Of a stretch of DNA of 64,000 bases, positions 47,168 to 56,467 are shown piece after piece (positions within the stretch are counted from its first letter, which is position 1; the number at the start of each line of letters is the position of its first letter). Made by a program: the position numbers and the translations under genes. The stretch is from the NCBI RefSeq assembly GCF_023611505.1, contig NZ_CP097843.1:558001-622000 (forward strand), given 5' to 3'. This DNA is from Streptococcus oralis. GTDB taxonomy: Bacteria > Bacillota > Bacilli > Lactobacillales > Streptococcaceae. The notes beneath the pieces were generated by a model that saw only the letters and a list, made by a program, of their open reading frames with translations, was not told the DNA's origin and made no database searches.

Positions 47168-47397
47168 GGCTCTTTGTCAACTGTCGTGGGTTGAAGAAAA
47201 GTTACAACCTGGAGAGGATCATTTTGTTCCTCTCCTTTTTAATGTTCAAAGCGGTGAGAATTCTAGTTTTAAAGTTATCAAAGTTCCGAAAGCTGAAAGC
47301 ATTGCACTTGATGACCTTGATGAGGTTGTTAGTAGCTTCAAGTTTTGCATTTGAGTAGGGCAGTTTTAGCGCATTCACAATATTGTCCTTATCTTTC
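47168..47397 (-). pseudogene. ISL3-family transposase C-terminal remnant B
   Basis: Starts at the terminal repeat GGCTCTTTGTCAACTG (47168). The minus strand encodes the family C-terminus with LPYSNAKLEATNNLIK and FRNFDNFKTRILTALN. It is cut by the IS30 element at 47398 and its remainder is missing on the other side. Confidence 0.8.
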
Positions 47398-48454
47398 GAT
47401 AAATTGTAAAATATAGTGCACCAAAAAAACTCATAGCGTTTCATTGGTGTAAGCTGTAAGTAACCATACAAACAGAACCCGAGGAAAAACTATGAGCTAC
47501 TTCCATCTTACCATAACCGACCGAATAAAGATAGAAACCTACTTGGAATTAGGTTTGAAACCTTGCCAAATTGCAAGTAAACTTGGCGTCTATAAGTCTA
47601 CCATTTCAAGAGAGTTAAGACGATGCCAAAATGCTTACTCCGCCGTCTTAGCACAGGAACAGTACGACCACAGGGCTAAGCAAAAAGGTCGGAAGTCTCG
47701 TTTGACACCAACGTTGAAAAAGGAAATTGAGGACTGTTTAAAATGCTCCTGGTCGCCTGAACAGATTTGTGGTCGCTATCAGCTTGAAAAAAAGCCAATG
47801 GTAGGTTTTAAAACCATCTATAACTGGCTCTATGCTGGTTTGATTGATCTGGATTTGAGTATCCTTCGTCGTAAAGGCAAAACTCGACAACCTAAAGAAA
47901 CACGTGGAAGATTTAGGATTGGCAGGTCGATTGCCAAACGTCCTAAAGAGATCCGGAATCGTAAAACTTTTGGCCACTGGTAACTTGATACTGTAGTGTC
48001 TTCCAGAGGCAAAAGCAAGGGATGTTTAGCGACTTTTCTAGAGCGAAAAACTCGTTTTTACTTAGCTTTCAAGATACCAGATAGAACAGCCAAAGCCATG
48101 TTTTCAGCCATCGAACAACTTTGTAAGCTATTTCCAAAAGAGACTCTTAAAACCTTTACTTCAGACAGGGGAAAAGAGTTCGCCTGCTATCCTCTGGTAG
48201 AGAATTTAGGAATTTCCTTTTTCTTTGCGGACGCCTATTCATCTTGACAGAGAGGAAGCAATGAAAACGCAAATGGCTTACTAAGAGAATACTTCCCAAA
48301 GAAAACAGATTTAGCTGCTATATCTGATGAGGCTTTGAACAAGGCCTTATATGATATCAATCACCGACCACAAAAATGTTTAGCTTACAGAACTGCTTAT
48401 GAAGCTCTAGTGGATGAGTTAGAGTAAATGTTGCGCTTATTCTTGCAATTTATC
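47398..48454 (+). mobile_element. IS30-family element B, terminal repeats intact
   Basis: Inverted ends GATAAATTGTAAAATATAG (left) and, on the minus strand, GATAAATTGCAAGAATAAG (right) bound a 1057-bp element with one transposase gene. It is inserted in an ISL3 remnant. This is a different IS30 type from copies A, C and D. Confidence 0.8.
47492..48427 (+). pseudogene. IS30-family transposase with two nonsense codons
   Basis: A 312-codon frame in one reading frame throughout. It has the N-terminal helix-turn-helix (LGLKPCQIASKLGVYKSTIS), the SPEQI motif, and the catalytic segments DTVVS, TSDRGKEF and NENANGLLREYFP. Only two point changes break it: TAA at 47981-47983 where GHWE-LDTVV expects Glu, and TGA at 48245-48247 where YSSWQRGSNEN expects Trp. 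Recent inactivation is likely. Confidence 0.88.
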
Positions 48455-48791
48455 TTATACAAAAACGAAATTACACAATCTTTGTATATTTTACTTGCAT
48501 ATTGATTGAATTATTCCACTAACTAAAGTATAATATACAATATGAGGTGATTAATTTTTTAAGTATCGTCAGACAGTTTAGAGATAGTTATTTAAACCCT
48601 CTGGACTATCTGTTTTATTATATTAGCAAACTAAAAAAGTAAGATAGATTGTTGATATTAAATCAAATATGAAGCCACTATAAGTGATGATAAAAGCTTG
48701 AGATTTAGCATAAAAATCTCTTGTTATTTCTCTTTTAGGAGGAATTAGATCAAGAGAGTTAATTAATTATAAAAAGGAATATAATATATTA
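48455..48791 (+). promoter_or_regulatory. upstream region and promoter of the LPXTG adhesin
   Basis: No gene. A good promoter (TTGAAT-17-TATAAT, 48506-48534) begins a leader of about 250 bases. The leader includes an imperfect hairpin (ACAGTTTAGAG / CTCTGGACTATCTGT, about 48573-48612) with T residues after it, which could act as an attenuator. The start codon at 48792 is preceded by AAAAGGAA. Confidence 0.6.
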
Positions 48792-51700
48792 ATGTTTAAG
48801 AAAACTGGTGAAATAAAGGGACATGGTTCAATCCGTAAGAATAAAGTTTATGGTGCGATTGGAGTTCTAATATTTGGGATTATTGCAATGTTTAGCTTCC
48901 ATGAAGGTGTGGTAGCTGATGAAATTAAGGCTACTAAGACAACCGCCTTAGCTCCTGTAGCAGAAGCTTCTGATACCAGCTTGATTGTTCAAGCGAAAAC
49001 TGTTGCAGCCGAAGTTGCTGAAGCAAAATCGTTGGCAGCTTCATCAGCACCTGTGTCTGTTTCGATGGTAGCTGCTGGGAATCCTGCTGAAGGACAGCCA
49101 AATGTAACAGTTGAAAATCAAGAATTAAAAGATGCTATTGCTACTGCTCAAGCTTCTAATATTGAAGTAAAACAAAAACCAACTGAGAACATTGGAACAG
49201 CTAATACACAAGAAGAAGCTGCAAACTTAGAGGCTGATGCAATTGCTCGTGAAAAAGAGCAAGCCCAAAGTATACGAGAGTCAACTGATAAATATAACAG
49301 TGATTATGCAACAGCTCAAAGTAACACTCAAAAGCCCGGTTATCTTAGTGAAGTTGTAACTCAGGGGTTAAACTTTCAAAGTGAGCCGAATGCTAGTTTA
49401 TCAATTAGTGGGACGACAGAATTCGGTCAGCAAGATGCGCCTAGAGCGTACTCATATGAAGAATATATAGGTAGTGGTAGGACATTTGCTAATAATCCAA
49501 TAGCTGCATACAAAACTTCTGCATCAGGGAATTTTGTGATTCCCAAAATTAACAAAGGTCAAACTATAACAGCTACTTACACAAATCTACAAAATTCTAG
49601 CTATAATGGTACAAAAATTGCTAAAGTTGTTTATGAAGTAAAAAATTTAAATAATGGGATAGGAATAATCGGTTTTGCTGAGAAAGATCCAACTAAGGGA
49701 ATTTATACTTTTTATAACTTAACTGCTCCTTCTAGATATGGTGTAAAAATTCGTTTTTATGACGAGAATAATAATATCATCCAATTTAAGCAAGCAGCTC
49801 CAGCTATATTGGCACTGACAAGTTTGTCAAAAACGATACGTGCTGATGGAAAGAAGCATGAAGAGGGGATAGCAGACTATAACTTCAAACCAGTAAAAAT
49901 AACTGGTTCGTATGTTGAAAAACAATCTGATAATCGTTTAGCTGCAAGTAGTCCGACACAAAATATCCCAGATAGATATAACCATCCGGATTTTTATAAG
50001 ACTAGTATCGCTGGTGTAATAGATAATGGCGATGTTATCTCGTTTACCATGCGTAGGGATTCAGAGTTTGATAGCGGGTACTGGTTAGCAATTACAAGTA
50101 GGTTACCTTCTCCTTTTATTTTAACGAAGCCTGACCTCAGTTATAATTTTTTCAGTTACAACACAGCCGGAACAGTATTGCTTGATAATTATATTCAAGG
50201 AACAACGACTAAACTGACCGAAACACAAATAATTAAGCCTAAAGGGACGCCCACAGGAGAATCTTATGTAGCGTCACATGAAGAACGGGTGCATTTCAAT
50301 GGAAAAGTTTATAAATATGTATCGTCAAGTGAAAATGCAATGGGCACAGTGAGGTTGGGGGTTACAAATGTATATAACTATTATATTGAGGCAATAGGAG
50401 GTGCCAGGGTTGTTTATCTTGATGATGACGATAATAAGAAGATTTTAGAGACTAAAGAGCTGATGGGTTATTATGGTCAAACAGATACCTATAGGACTGC
50501 CGCAACGCTTCAGTATTACCAAAACTTACACTATGAAGTTGTTTCAGATAATTATCCAAGCGTCGGTGTGACGTACGATGAAACTATTCAAACCTTTGAA
50601 GTCCATTTACGCCATAAGACGGTTCCAGTTGAAGAAACGAAAACGGTGAACGAGACGATCCAGTATGTCTATGAGGACGCGAGCCAGGCAGCAGAGTCTA
50701 AGGTTCAGACGCTGGAGTTCAAGCGGACCAATACCAAGGATTTGGTGGCTGGCCGGATCATCCAGGAAGGCGTCTGGAGTCCGTCAGAGAGCACCTTCCC
50801 AGAGGTAACCTCTCCTGTAATTGCAGGGTACACAGCGGATCTTCCGACAGTTGATGCAGTTGCGAACATCAGTGCAACCAGCAACGATGTGGCACGTAAG
50901 GTCACCTACAAGGCCAATGCGCAGCAACTGACTTATACGGTCATTGATGAGACAGACAGCCGCACTCTGGCAGAACGGGTGCTGCTGGAAACGGGCGTTT
51001 CTAAGGGGGCGGTTCCAACACAGGCGCAGACGAAGTATGACCAAGTTGTCTCCGACTATCAGGCCCAGGGCTATGAGTTGGTATCGCAAGAATCTCTTCC
51101 GACTCAGTTTGATACCGACGATGCGACGGATCAGAATGTCACGGTGCGTCTGCGCCATAAGACGGTTCCAGTTGAAGAAACGAAAACGGTGAACGAGACG
51201 ATCCAGTATGTCTATGAGGACGCGAGCCAGGCAGCAGAGTCTAAGGTTCAGACGCTGGAGTTCAAGCGGACCAATACCAAGGATTTGGTGGCTGGCCGGA
51301 TCATCCAGGAAGGCGTCTGGAGTCCGTCAGAGAGCACCTTCCCAGAGGTAGTTTCTCCAACTGTTGATGGTTATACACCAGATAAGGCAACTGTAGCAGC
51401 CGTTGAACAGATTACGGGAGATAGCGCAGATATTGAAGAAACGGTTACCTATAAAGCAGATAAGCAAAAAGTAACCTATACCATCATTGACGACACTGCT
51501 CAAAAAACGCTGAAAGATAAGGAAGTACTTACCAGCGGAGGCTCTGATACTCCTCTTCCAGACAGTGCCCGAGAAAAATATGATTTAATGGTGAATGCTT
51601 ATCTAGCTCAAGGTTATGAATTGGTTTCTAAAGACCAGCTTCCAGCTAAGTTCGACCTTGACAGTAGCCACGATCAAAATGTGGTTGTTCACTTGAAGCA

Positions 51701-52196
51701 TGGTACAACTGATATCCAAGAAAGCAAGGATGTAAACTTGACTGTTCGTTACCACGGTGCTGGGGAACAAACACCAGCAGATAAGGTGCAAACAGCGACT
51801 TGGACTCGTACAGTAACAAAAGATAAAATCACAGGCACAGAGGTTTCAACAACACCTTGGACAAGCGACAAAGTAAACTATGATGCAGTCCCATCGCCAG
51901 TGATTCCAGGCTATAGCGTAGATGTCGAGACAGTTCCGTCTGAAGCAGTCACCCAAGAGAATATTGTTAAGGATGTACATTATACTGCGGCACCAGTAAC
52001 TCCAGAAGTTCCTAATACTCCGGATACTCCAGTTAAACCAGAGCCTCCAACGAAACCGTTCACTTCTGAACGCCCTGCACCTACTCTTCCACGAACAGGT
52101 GAATCCCAAGTTGGTTCCAACCTTGCAACGCTGACAGGTCTAGGCTTACTTCTATCAATTCTTGGTTTGGCAGGACGTCATAAAAAAGAGAACTAA
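48792..52196 (+). CDS. LPXTG surface adhesin with GbpC-like and MucBP/Mub-type domains
   Basis: An 1134-residue wall protein. The signal has a GSIRKNKVYG motif and hydrophobic core, with cleavage near VVA-DE (residue 42). A coiled-coil alanine-rich segment runs to about 190. Residues about 210-500 resemble the GbpC/antigen I/II lectin-like region (YTNLQNSSYNG-KIAKVVYEV). MucBP- and Mub-B2-like repeats follow (about 540-1060). A 198-bp stretch is repeated identically (50610-50807 and 51153-51350). The end is LPRTG (1099-1103), a hydrophobic helix and RHKKEN, so sortase A should anchor it. Likely ligands are host glycans or mucins; this is inferred from domains. Confidence 0.88.
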   Translation: MFKKTGEIKGHGSIRKNKVYGAIGVLIFGIIAMFSFHEGVVADEIKATKTTALAPVAEASDTSLIVQAKTVAAEVAEAKSLAASSAPVSVSMVAAGNPAEGQPNVTVENQELKDAIATAQASNIEVKQKPTENIGTANTQEEAANLEADAIAREKEQAQSIRESTDKYNSDYATAQSNTQKPGYLSEVVTQGLNFQSEPNASLSISGTTEFGQQDAPRAYSYEEYIGSGRTFANNPIAAYKTSASGNFVIPKINKGQTITATYTNLQNSSYNGTKIAKVVYEVKNLNNGIGIIGFAEKDPTKGIYTFYNLTAPSRYGVKIRFYDENNNIIQFKQAAPAILALTSLSKTIRADGKKHEEGIADYNFKPVKITGSYVEKQSDNRLAASSPTQNIPDRYNHPDFYKTSIAGVIDNGDVISFTMRRDSEFDSGYWLAITSRLPSPFILTKPDLSYNFFSYNTAGTVLLDNYIQGTTTKLTETQIIKPKGTPTGESYVASHEERVHFNGKVYKYVSSSENAMGTVRLGVTNVYNYYIEAIGGARVVYLDDDDNKKILETKELMGYYGQTDTYRTAATLQYYQNLHYEVVSDNYPSVGVTYDETIQTFEVHLRHKTVPVEETKTVNETIQYVYEDASQAAESKVQTLEFKRTNTKDLVAGRIIQEGVWSPSESTFPEVTSPVIAGYTADLPTVDAVANISATSNDVARKVTYKANAQQLTYTVIDETDSRTLAERVLLETGVSKGAVPTQAQTKYDQVVSDYQAQGYELVSQESLPTQFDTDDATDQNVTVRLRHKTVPVEETKTVNETIQYVYEDASQAAESKVQTLEFKRTNTKDLVAGRIIQEGVWSPSESTFPEVVSPTVDGYTPDKATVAAVEQITGDSADIEETVTYKADKQKVTYTIIDDTAQKTLKDKEVLTSGGSDTPLPDSAREKYDLMVNAYLAQGYELVSKDQLPAKFDLDSSHDQNVVVHLKHGTTDIQESKDVNLTVRYHGAGEQTPADKVQTATWTRTVTKDKITGTEVSTTPWTSDKVNYDAVPSPVIPGYSVDVETVPSEAVTQENIVKDVHYTAAPVTPEVPNTPDTPVKPEPPTKPFTSERPAPTLPRTGESQVGSNLATLTGLGLLLSILGLAGRHKKEN
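50610..51350 (+). repeat. two identical 198-bp direct repeats, 543 bases apart
   Basis: Identical by eye at 50610-50807 and 51153-51350. The region is more G/C-rich than its surroundings (GGCTGGCCGGATCATCC, GAGGACGCGAGCC). A third, related domain at about 51700-51900 is diverged and A/T-richer. Confidence 0.9.
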
Positions 52197-52560
52197 TAAA
52201 CTTTTTATAAGGTATAAACAGTCCAGTCATTCATTGAAGAAATACTGTAAATAGTTTAAAGATGGATGATTTAGTGGGAAAAGGCCTGTAGCCAATCTTA
52301 GTTGCCTGACTTGTATACTATCTAAAAAGTTAGACAAATAATTATTGAAAGGATTTAGTTCTGTATTGCACCGGACTAAGTCCTTTTCTACTATTTGTCA
52401 AGCATATCAAGGTATTCGATAAAAAATAGTTTGAGTTTCATAGTCCAACTAAGGAAATTGTCTTTTTAAAACTAAAGTTTAGTGTAAAAAGTGTACACAA
52501 AACCAACACCTTATCTAGTGATTTTTTATAAGGTGTTACAATAATATGGCATAAACAATT
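52197..52560. other. non-coding gap with terminator and hairpin
   Basis: No gene seen. A terminator GAAAGGATTTAGTTC / GACTAAGTCCTTTTC lies at 52347-52388 for the adhesin gene. A 10-bp inverted repeat AACACCTTAT / ATAAGGTGTT at 52505-52537 sits beside the IS110 remnant. Confidence 0.75.
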
Positions 52561-53047
52561 TTACCGATTTTGGGTAGAAGTATAATCATAAAGTTTGTTA
52601 TGCGTTATGAGGTAATACATTGTTGTGATGAGACGATGTATAGAGGCAATCGTGTGTGGTTTGGTTGAAGTCACTTGCGATTGTCTTTTCCGTTTCTCAT
52701 AGAAGTCTGCGATATGACAAGGGTTGGTGTGGCTAGGTGAAGCTATATTATGAATGCACTTAAAGAGAATCTTTCTGGCATAGGGATTCCCACGTTTGGT
52801 GATGTGTTCCTTGGCTAGAAAGTCCCCAGATTCATAGTGTCTGAGTTCAATGCCAATAAAAGCATTGATTTGATTGGCAGAGTGGAATCGACGAATGTCA
52901 CCAAGTTCGCCAATAATATTTGTCGCTGTGGTTTCAGCTCTTCCAGGAATAGAGAGAAGAATCTCGTATTCTGGCAAAGGTTGAGCCAATGTTACCATCT
53001 CCTCTAAAACACCTTGTCTGCGTTCAGAAAGCCTAAGTAACTTATTT
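52561..53047 (-). pseudogene. IS110-family transposase C-terminal remnant
   Basis: About 160 residues of the transposase_20 domain: LLSIPGRAETTATNIIGELGDIRRF, INAFIGIELRHYESG, KEHITKRGNPYARKILF. These match the C-terminal serine-containing half of IS110/IS116/IS902 transposases. The frame remains open upstream (LLRLSERRQGVLEE) until it is cut by an ISL3 end at 53048, so the N-terminal half is lost. Confidence 0.85.
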
Positions 53048-53475
53048 GGCTCTTTGTTAACTGTAGTGGGTTGAAGTCAGCTAAGATCTAGAAAGGACAC
53101 ATTTCGTCCTTTCTTTTTTGATGTTCAGAGAGATAAAAATCCGTTTTTTGAAGTTTTCAAAGTTCCGAAATCCAAAGGCATTGCGCTTGATGAGTTTGAT
53201 GAGATTATTAGTGGCTTCCAATTTGGCGTTTGAATAGGGTAGTTGAAGGGCATTGACGATTTTCTCTTTGTCCTTGAGGAAGGTTTTAAAGACAGTATGA
53301 AAGAGAGGATGAACCTGCTTTAGATTGTCCTCAATGAGTCCGAAAAATTTCTCCGGCTCCTTATTCTGAAAGTGAAAAAGCAAGAGTTGATAGAGATTAT
53401 AGTGGTGTTTCAAGTCTTCTGAATAGCTCAAAAACTTGTCTAGAATCTCTTTATTGGTTAAGTGCATACGAAAAG
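53048..53475 (-). pseudogene. ISL3-family transposase C-terminal remnant C
   Basis: Begins with the end GGCTCTTTGTTAACTGTAG. The minus strand encodes about 128 residues of the IS1167-like ISL3 C-terminus (YSEDLKHHYNLYQLLLFHF, LEATNNLIKLIKRNAFGFRN, NIKKERT). It is inserted in an IS110 gene on one side and fused to an IS30 fragment on the other. Confidence 0.88.
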
Positions 53476-53996
53476 TAGGGCGAATTTCTATTTCTCATAC
53501 CATTCACGAAAAACCCGAAGAAGCAAACAAGCGAGCTAGGGTCGGTGATTGGGAAGCAGATACGGTTACAGGTAAAACTGGAAAAGCTTGCTTAGTGACT
53601 CTAACGGATCGCTATTCTCGTTTTCTAAAAATTCAGAAGGTAGCTGTCAAGAAAAGCAAACTTGTCATAGAGGCTATGGTACAAATGTTGGAGCCCTTAC
53701 CGGAAGAAACCGTCACTCCAGATAGAGAAAAAGAATTCACGAATCATCAAGACTTGACTGACAAATTAAAGGTATAGGTCTATTTTCCTGACCCTCATGC
53801 ACCTTGGCAACTAGGGACTAATGAGAATACGAATGGACTACTAAGAGAATATTTTCCAAAAGAAAGTGATTTAACATTCGTTGATGAGCACACCATTCAG
53901 CTGTGGGAGAACAAACTTAATAATAGGCCACGCAAATGTCTTAACTGGAAAACTCCTTATGAAGTCTTCTATGAAGAAAATGTGCACTTAATTTGA
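53476..53996 (+). pseudogene. IS30-family transposase fragment, copy C
   Basis: Only the 3' half of the dead IS30 gene: ISISHTIHEKPEEANK through GDWEADTVTG and the GLLREYFP end, with the same internal TAG before VYFPDPHAPW as copies A and D. It starts at a junction with the ISL3 remnant. The 80 bases after its stop match those after copy A. Confidence 0.9.
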
Positions 53997-54017
53997 TAAT
54001 TCAAGATACAATAAATA

Positions 54018-54067
54018 GGCTCCATAATATCCATAGGGAATTTACCCACTACAAATATTATAGAGCC
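54018..54067. repeat. 50-bp palindromic IS end pair, second copy
   Basis: Same sequence as 37656-37705, again following an IS30 remnant, and here directly upstream of the DivIVA-like gene promoter. Confidence 0.8.
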
Positions 54068-54154
54068 GTTGTTTATAGTTTTATAAACTGTCCAGATATG
54101 GGCCGTTATTTGGGGTGTGAGAGTTAGAAAATAATGGCAATACAAGCTAATCTA

Positions 54155-54163
54155 TGCTACAAT
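54155..54163 (+). promoter_or_regulatory. extended -10 promoter of the DivIVA-like gene and gtfAB
   Basis: TGC-TACAAT, 46 bases before the start codon and downstream of the IS remnants. It gives the divIVA-like/gtfA/gtfB unit its own promoter. Confidence 0.6.
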
Positions 54164-54209
54164 GGGTATCGTGGTATATATTATATAAATAAAGAATAGA
54201 GGGAGCAGA

Positions 54210-54893
54210 ATGCGACTTAGAAAAACATTGTTCGGCCGTTATCGTGCGAAGGAAGTTGACGATTGCATCGAATCCTTGGAGGAAGAGTTTTATAGTGAAA
54301 TTCGGAAAAAAAATGAAAAAATCGAATCTTTGCGTAAAAAAATTGATTCTATGAAGGATAAAGAAAAAGAAATAGGTGAAGCTGTTATTTATGCGAAATC
54401 ACTTGTCATTTCGGCTCATAAAAGTGCAGAGCAAGAAGCCAAAGAAGTTTTAGAAAAAGCACAAAAGGATTATCTGGATATACGCGAATCTATTCTGGAA
54501 GAGATTGATATCTTGACAAAAAAACGTATAGAAGCTGAGAGATTATATCATTTACAAAAGGAAAAAATAAAGAAGCTTCTAAATCAGGTTGATGGCTTTT
54601 TAGAAGATGAAAATCTAGATAAAGAAATTGATGCTGCAACTCTGTTTGAAGATTCTTTGGCTGACGAAGAGCAAGAAGAATTAGACTTGTTTGCAGGAGA
54701 GGAAGAGAAGTCAAAGGATTCCGTACCTCAAATAGAAGTTGTAAAGATTGAAAACATTACTGCCAAGACAGGTTCAGAAAGTTCAGCTCCTGTTAATTAC
54801 CTCATTTCTTTTGAGAATGAGCTAACTAAAGAAGAGCAACAAGAGGAAAATACCAAACATCTTTCAAGAGTTGAAGACGATACCTTTTTGTAA
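54210..54893 (+). CDS. DivIVA-like coiled-coil protein upstream of gtfA
   Basis: A 227-residue, highly charged protein. The N-terminus LRKTLFGRYRAKEVDDCIESLEEEF resembles the DivIVA membrane-binding head (FxGY--KEVD pattern). Heptad-rich coiled coil runs to about residue 130. The C-terminal 95 residues are acidic and look disordered. GGGAGCAG precedes ATG 54210; gtfA starts 14 bases after its stop, so they share a transcript. DivIVA proteins mark poles and septa. A role in placing the glycosylation or export machinery is my inference. Confidence 0.75.
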   Translation: MRLRKTLFGRYRAKEVDDCIESLEEEFYSEIRKKNEKIESLRKKIDSMKDKEKEIGEAVIYAKSLVISAHKSAEQEAKEVLEKAQKDYLDIRESILEEIDILTKKRIEAERLYHLQKEKIKKLLNQVDGFLEDENLDKEIDAATLFEDSLADEEQEELDLFAGEEEKSKDSVPQIEVVKIENITAKTGSESSAPVNYLISFENELTKEEQQEENTKHLSRVEDDTFL

Positions 54894-54907
54894 GAGGAAT
54901 ATGATTT

Positions 54908-56437
54908 ATGACAATTTATAACATCAATCTGGGAATAGGCTGGGCGAGCAGTGGAGTGGAGTATGCTCAAATCTATCGAGCAAGATTATTTCGCAGTGTG
55001 AGTTTAGATGCAAAATTCATCTTTATGGATTTTATTTCATCTGATAATATTGAGCATCTGACCAGAAATATCGGATTCAAAGATTCTGAAGTTATCTGGC
55101 TTTATCAGTATTTCACTGATGTTGAAATTGCGCCCACGACCTACACCCTAGCTCACGTTTTAGGTGGTTTTGATAGAGAGCCCCTAGAGATTATCCGTAA
55201 TCCTGAAAATAAAACTTTCCGAGTTATATTTGGAGACAATGATTTTGTGACTTGTTATGCTAGCGATATGGATAATGAGTTGATTGATCGAGCAGAAATT
55301 GTTTCACGGGGATGTCTGATTCAGAAGGAATATTATACTTACGTCAAGAACTTTGTTGAGTATTATAGTCCTGTAGATGGTCGTGCTCGTCTCTACCAAC
55401 GGACCTGGCTTAATGAAGATGGTAGTGTAGCCTATGAAGAGATTATCGATGAGGTGAACGGCAAGCAGGAGACACAAATCTATCGTTTTCCAAATCATGT
55501 TTTCTACTCCAAGCAGGAATTTGTTGCCCATTTCATGAGAAGTTTAGAGTTGACCGACAAAGACTTACTGATTTTGGATAGGGGGACAGATATTGGGCAA
55601 CCGATTTTTGCTAATAAAGGGAAGGCCAAATTAGCTGTTATCGTTCATGCTGACCACTTCAGTGAAAATCCTGCAGAAAAAGACTATATCTTGTGGAATA
55701 ATTATTACGAGTATCAGTTTGAATATGCTGATGAGGTAGACTACATCATCAATTCGACGGATGTTCAGACAAGACTTCTCACAGAGCAGTTTGCACAGTA
55801 TACAAATATTAAACCAAAGGAAATATGGACTATTCCTGTGGGGAGTTTGGATAAGCTACGTCGACCAAAGGGGGAACGGAAGGCTTTTAGTGTGATGACA
55901 GCTTCTCGATTAGTAAGTGAAAAACACATTGATTGGCTGCTTCGCTCTGTGGTGAAGGCACATGAACATTTGCCAAGGCTCACTTTTGACATCTATGGTA
56001 CTGGTAGTGAGGAGGCTATGCTTCGGAACTTGATTGAAGATTTGGAGGCAGGAGATTATATCCGTTTAATGGGGCATCATCATCTAACAGATGTTTATAA
56101 GAACTATTCAGCTTATTTGACTGCATCCACTAGTGAAGGATTTGGTCTGACCTTGCTAGAAGCAGTAGGCTCTGGTCTGCCTATTATTGGATTTGATGTA
56201 CGTTATGGTAATCCGACCTTTATTCGCGATGGAGAAAATGGCTACCTGATTCCCAAGGCTCGCCCAGATAATCTGGACGCCATGACGACAGAATATGCGG
56301 AAAAGATTGTTCAGTTATTAACTCAACATTCTCAGGAAGATTTGTCTCGTGTATCTTATGAGGTAGCCAAACCTTATCTTGATGAGCATATCGCTCAGCG
56401 TTGGTCTGATCTTGTCCAATCTGCTCAGACAAACTAA
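54908..56437 (+). CDS. gtfA: SRR-protein O-GlcNAc transferase catalytic subunit GtfA
   Basis: A 509-residue GT4-type GT-B glycosyltransferase of the accessory Sec locus. The start MTIYNINLGIGWASSGVEYAQ is the conserved acceptor-side segment. The extended beta-meander domain lies at about 85-215 and the retaining EX7E motif is SEGFGLTLLEA. GtfA with GtfB adds GlcNAc to Ser/Thr of SRR adhesins in the cytosol before export. Length and motifs are complete, so the enzyme is likely active. Confidence 0.95.
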   Translation: MTIYNINLGIGWASSGVEYAQIYRARLFRSVSLDAKFIFMDFISSDNIEHLTRNIGFKDSEVIWLYQYFTDVEIAPTTYTLAHVLGGFDREPLEIIRNPENKTFRVIFGDNDFVTCYASDMDNELIDRAEIVSRGCLIQKEYYTYVKNFVEYYSPVDGRARLYQRTWLNEDGSVAYEEIIDEVNGKQETQIYRFPNHVFYSKQEFVAHFMRSLELTDKDLLILDRGTDIGQPIFANKGKAKLAVIVHADHFSENPAEKDYILWNNYYEYQFEYADEVDYIINSTDVQTRLLTEQFAQYTNIKPKEIWTIPVGSLDKLRRPKGERKAFSVMTASRLVSEKHIDWLLRSVVKAHEHLPRLTFDIYGTGSEEAMLRNLIEDLEAGDYIRLMGHHHLTDVYKNYSAYLTASTSEGFGLTLLEAVGSGLPIIGFDVRYGNPTFIRDGENGYLIPKARPDNLDAMTTEYAEKIVQLLTQHSQEDLSRVSYEVAKPYLDEHIAQRWSDLVQSAQTN

Positions 56438-56467
56438 ATAGTATTCAGAAAGAAAGGTATAAAAACT

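Noticed and set aside
47148-47354. 68-codon plus-strand frame after the GH1-like gene
   Set aside because: It is antisense to the ISL3 transposase remnant, whose minus-strand translation matches the family.
53436-53777. 113-codon frame starting in the ISL3 remnant
   Set aside because: It is a chance fusion of antisense ISL3 sequence with the 3' part of the dead IS30 transposase.
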